The notes: generated from the letters alone by a model not told the origin. A stretch of DNA of 10,836 nt from an uncultured Lachnospiraceae bacterium (GCA_902803155.1 CADCOU010000081.1:1-10836), one strand, 5' to 3'. Counted from the stretch's first letter, positions 1 through 7,369 are shown. Numbers and translations are program-made.

Positions 1-44
1 GCCTGCGCGACAGCACGCGGGATAAAGGATACGATATCAAACAT
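1..44 (-). CDS. Second ABC importer permease, N-terminal fragment (cut by left edge)
   Basis: Only the first 14 codons and part of a fifteenth are present, beginning MFDIVSFIPRAVAQ and running off the window. The start ATG sits 3 bases after the TAA stop of the preceding permease. An AAGGAGG ribosome binding site (56-62) lies 11 bases upstream, inside the last codons of that gene. In BMP-type nucleoside importers the order is binding protein, ATPase, permease 1, permease 2, so position alone points to the second BPD_transp_2 permease, the partner in a heterodimeric membrane channel. The short hydrophobic start fits this, but no diagnostic motif is inside the window. The assignment is therefore mostly from context. 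Confidence 0.7.
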   Translation of the reverse strand, partial: MFDIVSFIPRAVAQ

Positions 45-47
45 CGC

Positions 48-1139
48 TTATTTCGCCTCCTTCCTAAACACGATCCTGTACTGGATGAAGAACTCACATC
101 CGATCAGGAAGAAGATGATGATCGAACTGAGAATATCCGAGAAACTCTGGTTCAGTCCGAACTGGGTAGCGACCTCGCCTGCGCCTTTCGAGAGAAACGC
201 CAGCAGGAAGGAAGTGAAGATCATGCCGACCGGATTGAACTTCGCCATCCACGCGACCATGACCGCTGTAAATCCGCGTCCGCCGGCCAGCGTGGTCGTC
301 ATGGTGTGATCCGTGCCCGCGACCATCAGTGCGCCTGCAAGTCCGCAGATCGCCCCGGACAGAAGCATCGTGCGGATGAATACACGTCCGACTTTAATAC
401 CGACGTATCTTGCGGTCTTCTCACTTTCACCGACGACGGAGAGCTCATATCCGTGCTTACTGTAGTTCATGTAGATATGCAGGACAACCGTCAGGATAAG
501 CGCGACGATAACCGTCAGCAGGTATTTGTACTGTCCGATCTGCGGCAGCCAGCCTGCCTGCGTGTTCTGGTTGATGATACCGATCTTGCCGGAGCCTCTC
601 GGAGACTCCCATACGATGATGAAGTAAGCGACCAGCTGTGTGGCTACGTAGTTCATCATCAGCGTAAACAGTGTCTCATTCGTATTCCAGTTTGATTTGA
701 AGAATGCCGGGATCGCCGCCCAGATTGCGCCTGCTGCGATTGCTGCCGCGATCTCCACGATGATCAGTACCGGTTCCGGAAGCTTTCCGCCCAGCATGAT
801 CATGCAGCTGGCCGTTGCGAGTACGCCGATCATAACCTGCCCTTCGCCTCCGATATTCCAGAAACGCATACGGAACGCAGGAGCCATGGCAAGCGAGATG
901 ATCAGCAGGATCGATATGTTCTGCATCAGGACCCAGAATCTTCTCGGAGAAGCAAAGCTGCCCTCCCAGATGGTCTTGAAGACACTGACCGGATCATCTC
1001 CCGTCAGGAGGTACGTCACGATCGCGCATACGACAATCGCAAGTACGATCGCCAGCGCCCGGATGCCGAACGCCTGCTGCCAGGAGATGGCAGGACGCTT
1101 TACGATATGGGCAAGAGGTCTTCTGCTCTTCTCATTCAT
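48..1139 (-). CDS. BMP-type ABC importer, first inner-membrane permease (BPD_transp_2 family)
   Basis: A 363-residue integral membrane protein, a normal length for the first permease of nucleoside/purine importers of the YufP/NupP type. It has a short basic N-terminus, then many hydrophobic segments (for example about 27-45, 72-90, 102-118, 124-145, 205-222, 305-316, 336-352). Family motifs visible are FWNIGGEGQ (93-101), NTNETLFTLMMNY (152-164), the cytoplasmic coupling-type loop GESEKTARYVGI (237-248) and GRGFTAVMVAWM (287-298). Its ATG overlaps the ATPase stop as ATGA (1136-1139). A perfect AGGAGGTGA ribosome binding site (1146-1154) lies in the last codons of the ATPase gene, so the two are probably translationally coupled. 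It should pair with the second permease starting at 44. Substrate cannot be read from the sequence; nucleosides are the usual cargo of the family. Confidence 0.93.
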   Translation of the reverse strand: MNEKSRRPLAHIVKRPAISWQQAFGIRALAIVLAIVVCAIVTYLLTGDDPVSVFKTIWEGSFASPRRFWVLMQNISILLIISLAMAPAFRMRFWNIGGEGQVMIGVLATASCMIMLGGKLPEPVLIIVEIAAAIAAGAIWAAIPAFFKSNWNTNETLFTLMMNYVATQLVAYFIIVWESPRGSGKIGIINQNTQAGWLPQIGQYKYLLTVIVALILTVVLHIYMNYSKHGYELSVVGESEKTARYVGIKVGRVFIRTMLLSGAICGLAGALMVAGTDHTMTTTLAGGRGFTAVMVAWMAKFNPVGMIFTSFLLAFLSKGAGEVATQFGLNQSFSDILSSIIIFFLIGCEFFIQYRIVFRKEAK

Positions 1140-2668
1140 TTGACCTCACCTCCTCCCAGAGATGTCATCATCAGTCCGACTTCATACTTGTCCGTCTTCC
1201 GCCCGTCCACGATGCCGGACAGCTTACCACCGCACAGGACCAGGATACGGTCCGCGAGCTCCAGGAGGACGTCCAGGTCCTCTCCGACATAGATAACGGC
1301 GACGCCCTTCTCTTTCTGCTGATTCATCAGATCGTAGATTGCATAGGAGGAGTTGATATCCAGTCCGCGGACCGCGTAGGCTGTCAGAAGAACTGACGGA
1401 GCAGACGCGATCTCACGCCCGACCAGGACCTTCTGGACATTGCCGCCGGAGAGCCGGCGGACCGGTGTGGCCAGGTTCGGGGTCACGACCTCCAACCCGT
1501 TCACGACATCTGTCGCAACACCTTTCGGGGTCGCCCTGTCAACAAACAGCCCTTTCCCTTTCCGGAAGGAGCGAAGCATCATATTGTCGGTCAGATCCAT
1601 ATTTCCGACCAGGCCCATGCCGAGTCTGTCCTCCGGGACGAAGGAGAGCGATACGCCGAGTCTCTGAATATCCAGCGGATCCAGCCCGATCAGACCTGTC
1701 TTCTTTCCTTCCGGGGAGACATAGGAGATATTGCCCGACTCCACCGGCTGCAGGCCTGCGATCGCCTCCAGCAGTTCCTTCTGTCCGCTGTTGGAGATCC
1801 CGGCGATACCCAGTATCTCACCTGCATTGGCTGTAAAGGAAACGTTGTCCAGCTTCAGGATGCCTTCTTCGCTGCGGACCGTCAGCCCTTCTATCTCCAG
1901 CCGGGGCTCCACATTCTTCGGCTCCGGACGGTTGATGTTCAGCTTCACTGCATGTCCGACCATCATGTCCGTCATCTCCTGAACGCCGGTCTCACTGGTC
2001 TTCAGACTGCCGATAAACTCACCGGCCCGCAGGATATCGACCCGGTCTGATATCTCCAGAACCTCATTGAGCTTATGAGTGATGATGACGACCGCTTTGT
2101 TGTCCTTTCTCATATTACGCAGGACGTCAAACAGTTTCTCCGTCTCCTGAGGAGTCAGGACTGCGGTCGGTTCATCCAGGATCAGGATATCCGCCTTACG
2201 GTAGAGCACTTTCACGATCTCAACCGTCTGCTTCTGCGATACAGTCATATCGTAGATCTTCTGCTCCGGATTAAGATCAAATCCGTACCGGTCGCAGATC
2301 TCCTTAATCTGCCTGGACGCCGCCTTCAGGTCATATTTTCCTTCATTCAGGCCCAGTACGATGTTCTCCGTCGCCGTCATGACATCAACCAGCTTAAAAT
2401 GCTGATGAATCATGCCGATCCCGAGATCCAGTGCGACCTTCGGAGAACTGATCATTACCTCCTTCCCGTTTATCATGATATGTCCGGAATCCGGGAAATA
2501 AATGCCGGACAGCATGTTCATCAGGGTCGTCTTGCCGGAGCCGTTCTCTCCAAGCAGGGACAGGATCTCCCCCTTATGAATATCAATCGAAACATTGTGG
2601 TTGGCAACCACCTGTCCGAATGTCTTTGTGATGCCGCGCATACTGACGGCCGGTGCTCTGTTCTCCAA
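1136..2668 (-). CDS. BMP-type ABC importer, double-NBD ATP-binding protein
   Basis: A 510-residue cytoplasmic ATPase with two ABC domains in one chain, as in sugar and nucleoside importers of the RbsA/YufO type. Domain 1 has Walker A GENGSGKT (40-47), Q-loop Gln89, a signature-like VSQKQ (143-147), Walker B ILILDEP (161-167) and His198. Domain 2 is degenerate: its Walker A is GISNSGQK (290-297) without GKT, and the Walker B region reads LLTAYAVRGLD (427-437) with no catalytic Glu. It keeps LSGGN (407-411). I chose a TTG start at 2668 because GGGAGG lies 7 bases before it and the resulting length equals the family norm. Starting at the GTG at 2728 would add 20 unlike residues inside a hairpin. 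The C-terminal codons double as the ribosome binding site for the permease. It powers uptake with the two permeases and the binding protein at 2804-4045. Confidence 0.93.
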   Translation of the reverse strand: MENRAPAVSMRGITKTFGQVVANHNVSIDIHKGEILSLLGENGSGKTTLMNMLSGIYFPDSGHIMINGKEVMISSPKVALDLGIGMIHQHFKLVDVMTATENIVLGLNEGKYDLKAASRQIKEICDRYGFDLNPEQKIYDMTVSQKQTVEIVKVLYRKADILILDEPTAVLTPQETEKLFDVLRNMRKDNKAVVIITHKLNEVLEISDRVDILRAGEFIGSLKTSETGVQEMTDMMVGHAVKLNINRPEPKNVEPRLEIEGLTVRSEEGILKLDNVSFTANAGEILGIAGISNSGQKELLEAIAGLQPVESGNISYVSPEGKKTGLIGLDPLDIQRLGVSLSFVPEDRLGMGLVGNMDLTDNMMLRSFRKGKGLFVDRATPKGVATDVVNGLEVVTPNLATPVRRLSGGNVQKVLVGREIASAPSVLLTAYAVRGLDINSSYAIYDLMNQQKEKGVAVIYVGEDLDVLLELADRILVLCGGKLSGIVDGRKTDKYEVGLMMTSLGGGEVK

Positions 2669-2691
2669 AATTGTTCCTCCCGGAAGTAATA

Positions 2692-2727
2692 TGAGGCAGC
2701 ACAGGGATATATCACTGCACTGCCTCA
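2692..2727 (-). promoter_or_regulatory. Intercistronic stem-loop between binding-protein and ATPase genes
   Basis: Inverted repeat TGAGGCAG (2692-2699) and CTGCCTCA (2720-2727) gives an 8-base-pair stem. A 2x2 internal loop and three more pairs (CAG/CTG) lie inside it. The sequence that follows on the minus strand is TATTACTTCC, not a T-run, so it is not a convincing terminator. It ends about 23 bases before the TTG start, just upstream of the GGGAGG. In many importer operons a hairpin at this place protects the 3' end of the abundant binding-protein message and lowers expression of the membrane genes; that role here is inferred. The rest of the 2669-2803 gap holds nothing else I can identify. 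Confidence 0.55.
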
Positions 2728-2803
2728 CAACATCCTGAATCCAACATTACCAGAATGTCATATAATCAGTTTCTGTGTCAGGAATCAGATCCGATATTCG
2801 GTT

Positions 2804-4045
2804 TTAGAAAGCAACGTCGAGCAGCGTGATGCCGTCAATCGGGCTTCCGTTTCCGCTCTCATCATAGAACAGTCCGAAATACGGAGCAGATCTGTACTCG
2901 GATTCATGGAAGTATCCGTCTGATACGACCGCGGTATCCGGTGCATAATCCGGATCGTCGTCTACGTCTGCCAGGAACTCTTCTGTCAGTTCCTCACCGA
3001 ATACGGTGAAGGTAGAGGTGTCATATACATGGAGAGATCCGTCTTCCAGAGCTGCCTTGACAGCTTCGATCTCCTCAGCAGTACCCTCCGCAGCGACAGC
3101 CTCGTTCAGCTCGGTGAGCTGTACGGAATCCGTAGCCAGAGATCCGGTCCAGTCGGTATCGATGTCCTCGCCGGCAACTGCGCACTTGATCGCATACTCG
3201 AAGTACGGAGCCCAGTTGATCTTGGAGGAGATGATGTAGGTATTCGGAGCCGCATCCTTGGTGGAACCGTTGTAGGAAACGTCCGGTACACCGGCTGCTT
3301 CGCAGGCGGTCGGAGCACCCATGGAGTCGGCATGCTGGGAAATCAGTACGCAGCCGTCATTGATCAGGGTGTTCGCGCCTTCCTTCTCAGCGGTCTCATC
3401 ATACCAGGAACCGGTGAAGGTGACTTCCATCGTAACGCTCGGGCACTCATGTCTCACGCCCAGGAAGAAGGATGTGAATCCGGAGATAACCTCAGCGTAT
3501 GTGAATGCGCCGACATATCCGATCTTCGCCTGATCTTCCGTGATGTCGCCGTTCGCGATCATCTCATTCAGCTTCATGCCTGCTGCAACGCCTGCAAGGA
3601 AACGGCCTTCATAGATGGAAGCGAATGCGTTCTGATAGTTGTCAAGTCCCTGCGTATGCGCCTTGGTACCGGTCGCGTGGCAGAACTGAACTTCCGGAAC
3701 TTCCTGTGCTGCCTGGATCATGTAATCCTCATGTCCGAAGCTGTCTGCGAAAACAATGCCGCAGCCCTGGTCCGCCATATCCATGGCCTCTTCATAGCAC
3801 TCCTGTCCTTCCGGAACATTGGTCTTCAGAATGATCTGATCTTCGCTCATTCCGAGGTTTGCGGCAGCTTCCTTTGCTGCGTTGATAAAGTTGAGGTCAT
3901 AGGTGGAGTTCTCATCGTGCAGGAAGATGAAACCTGCCTTGAAATCTTCCGGGATCTCTACATCGCCTTCTGCTGCAAATGCAGCTCCGGAGAAGAGTGA
4001 AAGCGCCATCACTGCGCTCAGTGCCAATGCTACAAGCTTCTTCAT
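2804..4045 (-). CDS. BMP-family (PnrA-like) substrate-binding protein of ABC importer
   Basis: A 413-residue exported binding protein. Residues 1-24 form a signal peptide: Lys2-Lys3, a hydrophobic core, then AFA before AEG, a type I cleavage site. No Cys is present in the signal region, so the usual lipoprotein anchor is missing. Family signatures in the mature part are GYVGAFTYAEVISGF (176-190), FTGSWYDETAEKEGAN (210-225) and LISQHADSMGAP (234-245), matching the BMP/PnrA fold that binds nucleosides or related purines. The mature part contains seven Cys residues, many for an extracytoplasmic protein. A strong AAGGAGGTAAG site (4051-4061) precedes the ATG by 5 bases. It is the first gene of the importer operon, read from the promoter at 4103-4131. 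Exact ligand is unknown. Confidence 0.92.
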   Translation of the reverse strand: MKKLVALALSAVMALSLFSGAAFAAEGDVEIPEDFKAGFIFLHDENSTYDLNFINAAKEAAANLGMSEDQIILKTNVPEGQECYEEAMDMADQGCGIVFADSFGHEDYMIQAAQEVPEVQFCHATGTKAHTQGLDNYQNAFASIYEGRFLAGVAAGMKLNEMIANGDITEDQAKIGYVGAFTYAEVISGFTSFFLGVRHECPSVTMEVTFTGSWYDETAEKEGANTLINDGCVLISQHADSMGAPTACEAAGVPDVSYNGSTKDAAPNTYIISSKINWAPYFEYAIKCAVAGEDIDTDWTGSLATDSVQLTELNEAVAAEGTAEEIEAVKAALEDGSLHVYDTSTFTVFGEELTEEFLADVDDDPDYAPDTAVVSDGYFHESEYRSAPYFGLFYDESGNGSPIDGITLLDVAF

Positions 4046-4102
4046 ATGTTCTTACCTCCTTAAAAATACCGCATAGTTTATACCTTGAGCGGATACACAG
4101 TC

Positions 4103-4131
4103 AGTATATCAACGTTGTTTGACAGTGTCAA
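4103..4131 (-). promoter_or_regulatory. Sigma-A promoter of the BMP importer operon
   Basis: On the minus strand the -35 box TTGACA (4126-4131, perfect) and the -10 box TATACT (4103-4108, one mismatch from TATAAT) are separated by exactly 17 bases. Transcription should start near 4096, giving a leader of about 50 bases before the binding-protein ATG. That is too short for a purine riboswitch and none is recognisable. The upstream unit ends at the terminator at 4218-4253, so this promoter should be the main one for the importer. Confidence 0.85.
4119..4131. promoter_or_regulatory. Palindrome overlapping the -35 box, candidate operator
   Basis: TTGACAGTGTCAA is a perfect 13-base palindrome with a single central base. 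One arm is the -35 hexamer itself and the other lies in the spacer. A protein bound here would block RNA polymerase, so repression is the natural reading. Related half-sites occur nearby (TGTCAC at 4144-4149 and TTGACAAC at 4201-4208). The regulator is not in the window. The palindrome is seen directly; its role is inferred, and part of the symmetry could be chance because TTGACA is fixed by the promoter. Confidence 0.4.
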
Positions 4132-4217
4132 TCATTCCGGGGCTGTCACACTCGGTTTTCCTGTGGGTTTTGCATTAAAAACAAAGTCGGCCGGTGCCTT
4201 TTGACAACATAATACAC

Positions 4218-4253
4218 AAAAAGATGAAACAGGCAGCCTGACGGCTGCCTGTT
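4218..4253 (-). terminator. Intrinsic terminator after the TPR/AAA+ gene
   Basis: An 11-base-pair perfect stem (4228-4238 with 4243-4253, core ACAGGCAGCC/GGCTGCCTGT) closes a four-base loop. On the minus strand it is followed by TTTCATCTTTTT. It lies 24 bases after the stop codon of the 1030-aa gene and closes the trkA-trkH-AAA+ unit. The T-run is interrupted by CA and C, so termination may be incomplete. The stretch from here to the promoter (4132-4217) shows no gene. Confidence 0.8.
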
Positions 4254-4276
4254 ATTGCTGAATCATTCTGAATCAC

Positions 4277-7200
4277 TTATCTGAAGTCTTTCTCCTTCAG
4301 GATCACGCGGTCCATATCGTCATAGCGTTTCTTTGAGGAGCCGATCCTGCGGAAGAATTTATTCGCATTCCGGATGCCCCGGTCCACAAGCTCGACAACA
4401 TTGGTGACGGAGATCGCATCCCCATTCTGGGACGCCGCTTCTATGCGGTCATAAAACGCTGCCAGCGCCTTATCGCTGAACACATAGTCCCTGCTCTCTG
4501 CATAGATGGTACCGAAATTCACCAGGTCTTCATTGCTGTACTGCGGGATGTAGATCTGGGCAGTGAACTTCATGGTAAAGCGGGGATGACGCATCAGCAG
4601 ATCATGGATATATCTCTGTTCATCTTCCAGTATCACAATCAGTCCGTCCGTCCTGAATTCCATCGCTGTCGTCAGCTGATCGACGATCGCGTCATCCAGG
4701 TCTCCGGCCTCTTCCACGATCAGCATGCCGCCCGCAATCTTTGCGATCGTAGCGGCGATGTCCTTCCGGTTAAGATCAGCCGCATAGATGCGCGCCATCT
4801 TGATGGAATGCGTTCCCCTGTCTTCCGCGACCGCTTTTGCGATGCCCGTTGCAATCGTTGTCTTGCCGCAGCCATGCGCTCCGAGGATCAGAATGTTTCC
4901 TGTCCTGCTGGTCTTATCTCCCTGTTTGTCTTCGGCCTGCTGGATCGCGTTCGCAATCTGCTCTTCCAGGGACCCGATTCCGATAAATCCCCTGAACAGA
5001 TCCTTCTGATATTCCTTCAGCATCGGCCGTGAACCGTATATTTTCGGCTCTTCCGCGCTCTTCGGTACTTCCACCGTCTCCTGTACGCCCTGCGCTCCGG
5101 CATACATATCTGCTTCCGGAACAGTCTCCGCCGCGGCGGCTGCCGTCTCTTCACGAGTCTCTTCAGGAATTACGGCCTCCGCTGCAGGCGCTTCTTCTGC
5201 GCCGTCAGCAGAAAACTCTGCTGTTTCCGCTGCTGTACTATCTGCCGCTGCCGTGATCTCTTCCTCACTGCTTTCTGCAGACTGCGGAGCTTCTTCCGGC
5301 ATCGCTTCTGACGGTGCTTCCGCAGTCTCTTCAGGGACAGACTGTGCCTCCCGGATCTCTGCAGCAACTTCCGCCTCGGCCATCTCTGCTGCTTTCTCTG
5401 CAGCATCCGCCGCTGCTTTCGCTGCGATCTCAGCCGGATCTTCCGCTGCACCTTCCGACCGGAATGCCTCATGCAGTTTGCGGATCTCATCCACCGGAAG
5501 CTTCTTGGTCTTGGCAGATGCAATCTCCTCCGTGAATTCGACGCGGTTTACCGGCGGAAGGCTTGCCAGGTTTTCAGTCTCCTGCGCAATATCTGCCGGT
5601 TCCTCTTCCTTTGCTGCAGTCTCTGCGGTCTCTCCGGCCGTGGTGCTCTCTTCTGCTGCAGCCGAAGCAGCCCTTGCCGCTTCCTCAGCCAGAAGGATTT
5701 CATTTACCGGGATCTCCTCGGTCTGTCTCGCTTCTTTCACTTCCTCATGCAGGAATTCCGGGATCTTCGGCTCTTCCTCTCCGTATGAGGTTTCGTCCGC
5801 TGCTGCTTCTGCTTCCCGCTTTGCCATCTCCGCTTCTTCGCTTGCTGACAGAACTGTTCCGCCGGTCACCTCCCTGACCCGTTCACCCCTGTCTCCCATA
5901 GACAGCAGAATATCGTCGATCGTCAGTTTTCCGGCGGTCCGCTTCTGGGATGCTGCGGACTGAGGAACGCTGAATGTGCGGTCTGCGCCTCTGGCTGCAA
6001 CTGCGTTTTCCTGATCTTCCTTGGACTGTTCGATCGCCTCATCAAGCGCGGCCTCCTCTTCGTCAAGACCGGTCCTGGGACCGACTCCGGATACGATCTC
6101 ACGCATGCTGCGAACCATATCTTCCTGCAGCTGCTCTTCCGATAACTCTTCCTGCGGAACTTCCTCCCCGGCTGCTTCTTCGACTGATTCAGCCACTGCC
6201 TCCTGCGCCGCCTGCAGAACAGTTCCTGCGGAGGCAGCTTCCTCCTCAGCGGTTTCAAAGCTCTCTTCCGCATCCGGTTCTCCGGCAGTCACACCATCTG
6301 CAGGCACTTCGTCCTCTGCCGCAGCTGCCTCGTATTCCGGTATCTCAATGTCATCCGGAGCCGTTTCCGTGATGGTTTCTGCTTCAGCCGTTTCCGCCTC
6401 TGCGGTCTCCGCCGCAGCCTCTTCTGCCGCTGCGGTCTCCGCCGCTTCCTCTGCCGGAACATCCTGAGCACCTGTTTCTTCCGTAGAGAGTCCGGCTTCG
6501 GCAACAATCTCCTCCGCCTTGTCCGCAAGCACCTTCTCAGACTGTGCAGCAGTCTCCTCGACAGCCTTCTGCGCTGCCTGTGCCTTCTGGGAAATCTCTT
6601 CTTTCGCACGCTCCATCTGGGCAGCATGAGAGATATCGGCTGCCAGCTCGCTCTTGATCGCTTCCTGCTGCGCCTCAGCCCTCTCTGCCATCGCCTGCAT
6701 CTGTGCTTCCTTCAGATAGGAGTTGTTGTTCTCGAGATACTCGTCCTCATCCTCCTCATCAAAGCGGTTGTCATAGATCTCCTGCTGCTTCGGCGTAAGC
6801 GGCGCGTATTTCTTCTTCAGTTCCAGCGCCTTGATCACATACTTGCCGCTGTGGAACCAGAGTACCAGGTCGTCACAGGTAGACAGACCTTCCTGCACGT
6901 GATCCGCCTGGATCTGCAGTTTTGCAAGCTCATAAGCCCACTTTTCGTTGTATTCCTGATCCAGATACTCCTTCAGGATAGCGATCTGCTCATCCGGGGA
7001 GGAACCTCTTCCCTTATAGATCTTGTACTTCAGGATATACTTGTTGTTGTCATGCGGGGCTGCCTGCACATACTCCGAGTAATATTCGATCGCCTCGTCA
7101 AACTGTCCGAGATGGATCGTGCATTCGACCAGTCTGTAGAGGACCGTTCTTCCCAGCGGGCTTCTGCGGTATGCCCTGAGGAGAAGGACCTTGCTGTCCT

Positions 7201-7369
7201 CATAGCGCTCTACGGCCTCGTAGATCTCGCTTACCATCACAAGAGTCTGCACATTGCGGACCCGCTTCCAGTCGATGGTATCCGCGACCCGGGCCGCCTG
7301 CGCGTAATCCTCCGCTGCTATCAGCCTGCTGATCTCGTCCAGTTTTTCCTGATACTCTCTCTTATCCAT
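4277..7369 (-). CDS. TPR - acidic disordered linker - AAA+ ATPase protein, function unknown
   Basis: A 1030-residue protein with no signal peptide or membrane segment, so cytoplasmic. Residues about 15-205 look like TPR helices (for example LYRLVECTIHLGQFDEAIEY, 77-96). About 215-285 is a charged, probably coiled helix. About 285-775 is Ala/Glu-rich and probably disordered. The C-terminus (about 790-1030) resembles CbxX/CfxQ/SpoVK AAA+ ATPases: entry FRGFIGIGSLEEQI, Walker A GAHGCGKTT (830-838), Walker B GMLIVEEAG (881-889), then VILEDEQRYIHDLLMRHP. Compared with that family, as I recall it, the Walker B Asp is Glu, the pore loop before Walker B seems absent, and the usual arginine-finger place carries Lys (HPRFTMKF, 928-935). 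I chose ATG 7369 because AGGGG lies 7 bases upstream; the GTG at 7393 has no ribosome binding site. It starts 86 bases after trkH with no terminator between, so it is probably cotranscribed with the potassium transporter. Its job is not known; a link to potassium uptake rests only on position. Confidence 0.85.
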   Translation of the reverse strand: MDKREYQEKLDEISRLIAAEDYAQAARVADTIDWKRVRNVQTLVMVSEIYEAVERYEDSKVLLLRAYRRSPLGRTVLYRLVECTIHLGQFDEAIEYYSEYVQAAPHDNNKYILKYKIYKGRGSSPDEQIAILKEYLDQEYNEKWAYELAKLQIQADHVQEGLSTCDDLVLWFHSGKYVIKALELKKKYAPLTPKQQEIYDNRFDEEDEDEYLENNNSYLKEAQMQAMAERAEAQQEAIKSELAADISHAAQMERAKEEISQKAQAAQKAVEETAAQSEKVLADKAEEIVAEAGLSTEETGAQDVPAEEAAETAAAEEAAAETAEAETAEAETITETAPDDIEIPEYEAAAAEDEVPADGVTAGEPDAEESFETAEEEAASAGTVLQAAQEAVAESVEEAAGEEVPQEELSEEQLQEDMVRSMREIVSGVGPRTGLDEEEAALDEAIEQSKEDQENAVAARGADRTFSVPQSAASQKRTAGKLTIDDILLSMGDRGERVREVTGGTVLSASEEAEMAKREAEAAADETSYGEEEPKIPEFLHEEVKEARQTEEIPVNEILLAEEAARAASAAAEESTTAGETAETAAKEEEPADIAQETENLASLPPVNRVEFTEEIASAKTKKLPVDEIRKLHEAFRSEGAAEDPAEIAAKAAADAAEKAAEMAEAEVAAEIREAQSVPEETAEAPSEAMPEEAPQSAESSEEEITAAADSTAAETAEFSADGAEEAPAAEAVIPEETREETAAAAAETVPEADMYAGAQGVQETVEVPKSAEEPKIYGSRPMLKEYQKDLFRGFIGIGSLEEQIANAIQQAEDKQGDKTSRTGNILILGAHGCGKTTIATGIAKAVAEDRGTHSIKMARIYAADLNRKDIAATIAKIAGGMLIVEEAGDLDDAIVDQLTTAMEFRTDGLIVILEDEQRYIHDLLMRHPRFTMKFTAQIYIPQYSNEDLVNFGTIYAESRDYVFSDKALAAFYDRIEAASQNGDAISVTNVVELVDRGIRNANKFFRRIGSSKKRYDDMDRVILKEKDFR
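6400..6445. repeat. Short direct repeat inside the Ala/Glu linker coding region
   Basis: The 16-base string CTGCGGTCTCCGCCGC occurs at 6400-6415 and again at 6430-6445, a 30-base period equal to ten codons. It encodes overlapping Ala/Glu/Thr runs of the linker (AAETAEAET-like). The surroundings from about 5050 to 6560 are similarly low in complexity, with the coding strand purine-rich. Such in-frame repeats often change copy number between strains without breaking the frame. Confidence 0.6.

Noticed and set aside
2669..2728. GTG start at 2728 for the ATPase
   Set aside because: It lies in the hairpin, has no proper ribosome binding site and makes the protein longer than the family norm. The TTG at 2668 has a well-placed GGGAGG.
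3029..4000. 323-codon plus-strand open frame antisense to the binding protein
   Set aside because: The opposite strand carries a complete BMP-family protein with signal peptide, promoter and ribosome binding site. No ribosome binding site or motif supports the antisense frame.
4046..4102. Riboswitch (purine type) before the importer operon
   Set aside because: The predicted leader is only about 50 bases and no conserved purine-aptamer core was recognised.
5253..6467. Several plus-strand and alternate-frame open stretches over the Ala/Glu linker
   Set aside because: They are low-complexity mirror frames of repetitive codons (poly Ser/Ala, Leu/Pro or Arg runs) produced by the repeat composition.
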